Shown here: positions 6,812 to 9,815 of the stretch, in pieces | Numbering within the stretch: position 1 is the first letter of the stretch | How the letters are laid out: the number at the start of each line of letters is the position of its first letter | Assembly: GCA_003517725.1 (NCBI GenBank) | Contig: DOZZ01000234.1 | Coordinates: forward strand, 1-9,815 | Length of the DNA: 9,815 nucleotides | Direction of reading: 5' to 3' | DNA from: Bryobacterales bacterium | GTDB lineage: Bacteria; Acidobacteriota; Terriglobia; Bryobacterales; Bryobacteraceae | Notes under the pieces: model-generated | What the model saw: the letters and a program-made list of their open reading frames with translations, nothing else | Database searches by the model: none | What the model was told of the DNA's origin: nothing | Position numbers and translations under genes: made by a program

Positions 6812-7156
6812 GTGAGCGTCAAATTGAATGTTCGACAGGTGGGAGATGTGAGTGTGATCGATGCCGCCGGGCGCATTACGCTGGGCGAAGGTTCGAGCAC
6901 CCTGCGCGATGCCTTGCGCGACTTGGTCACCAAGGGCCACAAGAAGGTGCTGCTGAACCTCAGCGAGGTTTCCTACATCGACAGCTCCGGCATCGGCGAG
7001 CTGGTATCGGCGTACACCACGGTGGCCAATCAGGGCGGGGTGCTGAAGCTGCTGGGGCTCACCAAGCGTGTCAAAGACCTGCTGCAGATCACCAAGCTTT
7101 ACACGGTGTTCGAAGTGCACGACGACGAGGCCGCCGCGCTGCGCAGCTTCGCTTAA
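6812..7156 (+). CDS. STAS-domain anti-sigma factor antagonist (RsbV/SpoIIAA-like)
   Basis: The 114-residue product is a single STAS domain. In partner-switching systems the unphosphorylated form binds the anti-sigma kinase and frees its target; phosphorylation on a conserved serine by the kinase turns it off. Seen here: an N-terminal strand pair (LNVRQVGDVSVIDAAGRI), the strand-loop VLLNLSEVSYIDSSGIGEL (46-64), which carries the family motif DSSGIG (57-62), and the later KLLGLTKRVKDLLQ helix (79-92). By analogy with SpoIIAA, the second serine of DSSG (Ser59) should be the phosphorylated one. It starts with GTG placed by a strong AGGAGG. It follows the anti-sigma gene by 26 bases, clearly as one operon, and ends three bases from the stop of the convergent thiS. 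The family call is firm; the partnership with the upstream kinase is inferred from adjacency. Confidence 0.93.
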   Translation: MSVKLNVRQVGDVSVIDAAGRITLGEGSSTLRDALRDLVTKGHKKVLLNLSEVSYIDSSGIGELVSAYTTVANQGGVLKLLGLTKRVKDLLQITKLYTVFEVHDDEAAALRSFA

Positions 7157-7159
7157 AAC

Positions 7160-7375
7160 CTAGCCGCCGCCCACGAAGGTCACGATTTCGAGCACCCAGC
7201 CGGCTTCGATGCGGGTCTCGGCCCAGTGCTCTTTCCTGACGATCGCGCGGTTGCACTCCACCGCCACGCGGTCGGCCGGCAGCCGCAGCATGTCGAGCAA
7301 GCCCTGGATCGAAGTGCCGGCCGGGATTTCGCGCTTTTCCCCGTTGAGAAGCAGCGGGACTGTGATGGTCGGCAT
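7160..7375 (-). CDS. thiS: ThiS-family sulfur carrier protein
   Basis: This 71-residue beta-grasp protein has the sequence pattern of ThiS. In the family, the C-terminal Gly is adenylated by ThiF (or MoeB) and converted to a thiocarboxylate that delivers sulfur to thiazole synthase ThiG for thiamine synthesis. Seen: LNGEKREIPAGTSIQGLL (10-27), VAVECNRAIVRKEHWAET (37-54), and the tail VLEIVTFVGGG ending exactly in glycines, as the chemistry requires. I chose ATG 7375 rather than GTG 7405, which would add ten non-homologous residues and lies upstream of the predicted transcription start. No Shine-Dalgarno is visible. No thiG, thiF, thiE or thiC is nearby, so the partner genes lie elsewhere. A MoaD-like or other thiocarboxylate role is possible, but VTFVGGG favours ThiS. 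It is divergent from the nuo operon. Confidence 0.88.
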   Translation of the reverse strand: MPTITVPLLLNGEKREIPAGTSIQGLLDMLRLPADRVAVECNRAIVRKEHWAETRIEAGWVLEIVTFVGGG

Positions 7376-7384
7376 AGTGGTCGG

Positions 7385-7414
7385 TTGACACCTGAAAATT
7401 GCCACTATTATAGT
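7385..7414 (+). promoter_or_regulatory. Sigma70-type promoter P1 of the nuo operon
   Basis: TTGACA (7385-7390) is a perfect -35 box. It is followed by an 18-base spacer and TATAGT (7409-7414, 5 of 6). The start would be near 7421, giving a leader of about 34 bases before nuoA. It is among the best promoter matches in the window, and its -10 overlaps the reverse -10 of thiS. Confidence 0.6.
7407..7412 (-). promoter_or_regulatory. -10 element of the thiS promoter
   Basis: On the minus strand this reads TATAAT, a perfect -10 box. Transcription would start near 7400, about 25 bases before the thiS ATG. No good -35 box is found at normal spacing (the position holds AGAAAA). It shares bases with the forward nuo -10 box. 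Confidence 0.45.
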
Positions 7415-7418
7415 CGAA

Positions 7419-7446
7419 TTTACAGTCCCTTTTCTTCCACTACAAT
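7419..7446 (+). promoter_or_regulatory. Second nuo promoter candidate P2 (near-leaderless)
   Basis: TTTACA (7419-7424, 5 of 6) and TACAAT (7441-7446, 5 of 6) are separated by 16 bases. Transcription from here would begin around 7453, at or just before the nuoA ATG at 7455, giving a message with almost no leader. nuoA has no Shine-Dalgarno, which is compatible with leaderless translation. Confidence 0.4.
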
Positions 7447-7454
7447 CGAACCTG

Positions 7455-7886
7455 ATGCCGACCAGCGCCGCCGAAAACTACTTTCCCGTCCTGCTGCAAA
7501 TCCTCATCGCGATGGCGGTGGCGGGCGGCATGGTGGGCGGCTCGTTTTTCCTGGGTCACAAGGTTCGCAACCGCATCAAAGATATGCCCTACGAATCCGG
7601 AATGGTGCCCACGGGCGATGCGCGCGGGCGCTTCAGCGTCAAGTTTTATCTGGTAGGAATGCTGTTCATCCTGTTCGATATCGAAGCTATTTTCCTGTAT
7701 CCCTGGGTGGTGGTGTTCCATGAGTTGAAGATGTTGGCCTTCATCGAAATGGTGCTGTTCATCGTCTTCGTGCTGGCTGGCTTCTTCTACATCTGGAAGA
7801 AAGGCGTGTTGAACTGGGCCGCCGAAGGCAATGACGAAGGCAAAGACGCGGTACGCATTCTGAGCCACGACCAACATGCTGCCTGA
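7455..7886 (+). CDS. nuoA: NADH-quinone oxidoreductase subunit A
   Basis: NuoA (ND3 homologue) is a small membrane subunit at the junction of the peripheral and membrane arms of complex I; its loop takes part in coupling quinone reduction to proton pumping. The 143-residue product has three predicted helices (about 11-34, 62-85 and 93-115). The diagnostic loop is YESGMVPTGDARGRFSVKFY (46-65), followed by FDIEAIFLYPW (74-84); in ND3 the cysteine-bearing loop corresponds to YESG, where this protein has Ser48. The C-terminal 25 residues (after WKKG) are hydrophilic. ATG 7455 gives a normal N-terminus (ENYFPVLLQ) but no Shine-Dalgarno precedes it. It is the first gene of the nuo run and overlaps nuoC by 11 bases. 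No nuoB follows, unlike the usual order. Confidence 0.96.
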   Translation: MPTSAAENYFPVLLQILIAMAVAGGMVGGSFFLGHKVRNRIKDMPYESGMVPTGDARGRFSVKFYLVGMLFILFDIEAIFLYPWVVVFHELKMLAFIEMVLFIVFVLAGFFYIWKKGVLNWAAEGNDEGKDAVRILSHDQHAA

Positions 7887-8349
7887 ACATCTGAGCGAAC
7901 ACAGCATCGCCGTGGCGCTGGCGGCCTTCGACGAGGGCGCCATTACCGGTGGCAAGTTCGATCGCGGCGAACTGACGCTCGATATCGACGCGGCGCGCAT
8001 CGTCTCGGCCTGCGGCTTCCTCAAGCACGAGCAGGGTTTCGTGCGCCTGAGCACCGTGACCGCCGTCGACTGGTACCCATCGGAGCCGCGCTTCGAGTTG
8101 GTCTACCACCTGCACTCGCTCAGCCACAACCGCCGGCTGCGGTTGAAATGCAAAGTGCGCGGGGCGGCTCCGTCGATTGATTCGGTGTGCTCCGTATGGC
8201 GCTCGGCGAATTGGTATGAGCGCGAGGTCTTCGACCTGTTCGGCATTATCTTCTTCAACCACCCCAACCTGAAACGCATCATGCTGCCGGAAGATTGGGA
8301 AGGCCATCCGTTGCGCAAAGACTATCCCATCACCGGGAATCGGGTTTAG
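7876..8349 (+). CDS. nuoC: NADH-quinone oxidoreductase subunit C (30 kDa)
   Basis: NuoC is a peripheral-arm subunit that, with NuoD and NuoB, forms the connecting module near the quinone site; it carries no cofactor. The 157-residue protein has the 30-kDa domain with the signature WRSANWYEREVFDLFGI (108-124), followed by HPNLKRIMLPEDWEGHPLRK (129-148) and the final KDYP. It is a stand-alone NuoC, not the NuoCD fusion of enterobacteria, and is normal in length for unfused short forms. The start ATG 7876 lies inside the nuoA end (11-base overlap), pointing to translational coupling, as no ribosome site is visible. The preceding gene would normally be nuoB; here it is nuoA. Confidence 0.95.
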   Translation: MLPEHLSEHSIAVALAAFDEGAITGGKFDRGELTLDIDAARIVSACGFLKHEQGFVRLSTVTAVDWYPSEPRFELVYHLHSLSHNRRLRLKCKVRGAAPSIDSVCSVWRSANWYEREVFDLFGIIFFNHPNLKRIMLPEDWEGHPLRKDYPITGNRV

Positions 8350-8351
8350 GA
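8348..8351 (+). promoter_or_regulatory. Shine-Dalgarno deciding the nuoD TTG start
   Basis: AGGA sits seven bases before TTG 8359 and overlaps the nuoC stop codon (TAG 8347-8349). It supports the rare TTG start over the later in-frame GTG 8377 and ATG 8419, which lack such a site. Confidence 0.5.
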
Positions 8352-8358
8352 CTGCGCT

Positions 8359-9573
8359 TTGCCTGAACTTCCTGGAGTGTTCACCGAAGAAACGGTCACG
8401 CCGTCGGGCGGCCGCCGCATGACCCTCAACATGGGTCCGCAACACCCATCAACACATGGCGTGCTGCGCCTGCTGCTGGAGCTGGACGGCGAAACAGTAG
8501 TGCGCGCCGAGCCCGACATCGGCTATCTGCACACCGGCATCGAAAAAGAGTTTGAGGTCAAGACCTATCAGCAGGCCGTGACCTTGACCGACCGGATTGA
8601 CTATCTGGCGCCGCTATCGAACAACCTCTGCTACTGTCTGGCGGCGGAGAAACTGCTGGGCCTGGAAATTCCGCCCATGGCGCAGTGGATGCGCGTGATG
8701 CTGACCGAGCTGACGCGCCTCAACAGCCATCTGGTGTGGCTCGGCACGCACGCCATCGACATCGGCGCGATGAGCGTGTTCCTATACTGCTTCCGCGAGC
8801 GCGAAGACATCCTGCGCATCTTCGAGGCCTTTTCCGGGCAGCGCATGATGACCAGCTATTTCCGCATCGGCGGGCTGGCGCTGGAGCCGCCGCGCGGCTG
8901 GCAGGCGCGCGTGAAAAAGTTCATCGACGCCTTTCCGGCCAATGTCGACGAGTACGAAGACCTGCTGACCAACAACCGCATCTGGATGGGCAGGACCAAA
9001 GGCGTCGGCAAGATTTCGATCGAAGACATGCTCGATCTAGGCGTGACCGGGCCCATGATTCGCGCCGCCGGCATCCCCTGGGACGCGCGTAAAGACGAGC
9101 CCTATTCGAGCTACGACCAGTTCCAGTTCAACGTGCCGACGCGCCTGGAGAACGACGTGTACGCGCGCTACCTGGTGCGGGTGGAAGAGATGCGCGAGAG
9201 CGCCAAGATCGTGAAGCAGGCGCTCGACGGCATGCCCTCCGGCGCGTGGCAGGCCGATGCGCCGCACGTGGTGCTGCCACAGCGCGAAAAAATGAAGACC
9301 CAGATGGAGGCCCTGATTTACCACTTCAAAATCGTCACCGAAGGCTTTCGCGTGCCGGCCGGCGAGGTGTACCAGGTGATCGAGTCGCCGCGCGGCGAAC
9401 TGGGCTATTACATGGTCAGCGACGGCACCTCGAAGCCTTATCGCGTGCACGTGCACGGGCCCAGCTTCGGCAATCTGCAAGCGGTGCCCGAGATGGTGGA
9501 GGGACGGCTGCTGGCCGACACCATCGCGTCGATCGGCAGCATGGACTTCGTGCTGGGGGACACCGACCGATGA
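8359..9573 (+). CDS. nuoD: NADH-quinone oxidoreductase subunit D (49 kDa)
   Basis: NuoD is the 49-kDa subunit lining the quinone cavity of complex I with NuoB. The 404-residue protein is full length and colinear with Thermus Nqo4. MGPQHPSTHGVLR (25-37) contains His33, and DRIDYLAPLSNN (78-89) contains Tyr82, equivalent to the quinone-headgroup His and Tyr of the family. Other hallmarks are PDIGYLHTGIEK (52-63), FREREDILRIFE and YHFKIVTEGF, and a C-terminus of the usual G.xDR form. One small departure is HGPSF where most members have R(A/C)PSF. It begins with TTG, supported by AGGA overlapping the nuoC stop nine bases upstream. Its stop overlaps the nuoE start as ATGA, so nuoD and nuoE are translationally coupled. 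Confidence 0.97.
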   Translation: MPELPGVFTEETVTPSGGRRMTLNMGPQHPSTHGVLRLLLELDGETVVRAEPDIGYLHTGIEKEFEVKTYQQAVTLTDRIDYLAPLSNNLCYCLAAEKLLGLEIPPMAQWMRVMLTELTRLNSHLVWLGTHAIDIGAMSVFLYCFREREDILRIFEAFSGQRMMTSYFRIGGLALEPPRGWQARVKKFIDAFPANVDEYEDLLTNNRIWMGRTKGVGKISIEDMLDLGVTGPMIRAAGIPWDARKDEPYSSYDQFQFNVPTRLENDVYARYLVRVEEMRESAKIVKQALDGMPSGAWQADAPHVVLPQREKMKTQMEALIYHFKIVTEGFRVPAGEVYQVIESPRGELGYYMVSDGTSKPYRVHVHGPSFGNLQAVPEMVEGRLLADTIASIGSMDFVLGDTDR

Positions 9574-9815
9574 CCTTCTCCCCGGCGCTCGAAGCCCGCA
9601 TCGCAAGAATTCTGGCGACGTATCCAGCGGGGCGCAAGCGCTCGGCCGTGATTCCCATGCTGATGTACTGCCAGGACGAAATCGGCTCGGTCACGCCCGA
9701 GCTGGTGGAAGAAATCGCCTTGCGCACGGGCGTCTCGCCGCTGCGGGTGGATGAAGTGGTGACCTACTACTCCATGCTGCATCGCAAGCCGATGGGCAAG
9801 GCGCACGTGCAGATC
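9570..9815 (+). CDS. nuoE: NADH-quinone oxidoreductase subunit E (24 kDa), 3' partial
   Basis: The frame from ATG 9570 is open to the window end (82 codons). NuoE is the [2Fe-2S] (N1a) thioredoxin-like subunit of the NADH-dehydrogenase module, working with NuoF. The visible part is the N-terminal helical region: YPAGRKRSAVIPMLMYCQDE (18-37), GSVTPELVEEIALRTGVS (39-56) and VDEVVTYYSMLHRKPMGKAH (60-79), which follows the family pattern. The four cluster cysteines come directly after the last visible residues (VQI, then C in the family) and are beyond the window, so they cannot be checked. The start overlaps the nuoD stop by ATGA. nuoF and nuoG would be expected next. Confidence 0.93.
   Translation, partial: MTFSPALEARIARILATYPAGRKRSAVIPMLMYCQDEIGSVTPELVEEIALRTGVSPLRVDEVVTYYSMLHRKPMGKAHVQI

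Noticed and set aside
7376..7405. N-terminal extension of ThiS to a GTG at 7405
   Set aside because: The ten extra residues do not belong to the family, and the GTG lies upstream of the start predicted from the TATAAT box at 7412-7407, so ATG 7375 is preferred.

Overview
The window looks like a chromosomal stretch from a GC-rich Gram-negative bacterium, most likely an acidobacterium of the Solibacter/Bryobacter type. This rests on the C-terminal domain of the propeller protein at 3058-4929, which resembles the carboxy-terminal module expanded in Solibacter (TIGR03437-like), on an orphan FecR-domain protein with a proline tail, and on the mix of secreted proteins and stress-switch genes. The lineage is an inference from family knowledge, not from a marker gene.

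Left part (1-3047, plus strand): the C-terminal half of an MdtC-like RND drug-efflux permease overlaps by 4 bases a complete NodT/OprM-type outer-membrane lipoprotein. Together they are the inner-pump and outer-channel ends of a tripartite efflux operon whose adaptor and N-terminal pump half lie upstream. Converging on it (3058-4929, minus) is a secreted beta-propeller protein with Asp-box repeats and the Solibacter-type C-terminal domain. Divergent from that, after an AT-rich 150-base intergenic region, is an exported FecR-domain protein (5080-5883).

Middle part (5884-7375): a short spacer with a possible hairpin is followed by a decayed toxin-antitoxin module. This is a DUF433 antitoxin gene broken by a one-base deletion, followed by a 27-codon stump of a DUF5615 PIN-like toxin. 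A good sigma70-type promoter straddles the toxin stump's stop codon and points into a two-gene partner-switching cassette: an RsbW/SpoIIAB-like ATP-binding anti-sigma kinase and a STAS anti-anti-sigma factor. A stand-alone ThiS sulfur-carrier gene converges on the STAS gene.

Right part (7376-9815): a compact divergent control region (overlapping -10 elements of thiS and the nuo operon, plus a second promoter candidate that could give an almost leaderless nuoA mRNA) leads into respiratory complex I genes nuoA-nuoC-nuoD-nuoE. They are tightly packed and cut off by the window end within nuoE. nuoB, which normally sits between nuoA and nuoC, is absent from this position.

I see no CRISPR, tRNA, rRNA, insertion sequence or obviously new multi-gene system. 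The most noteworthy items are the decayed TA module with a working-looking promoter at its end, the nuoB-less nuo order, and the thiS/nuoA overlapping promoters.
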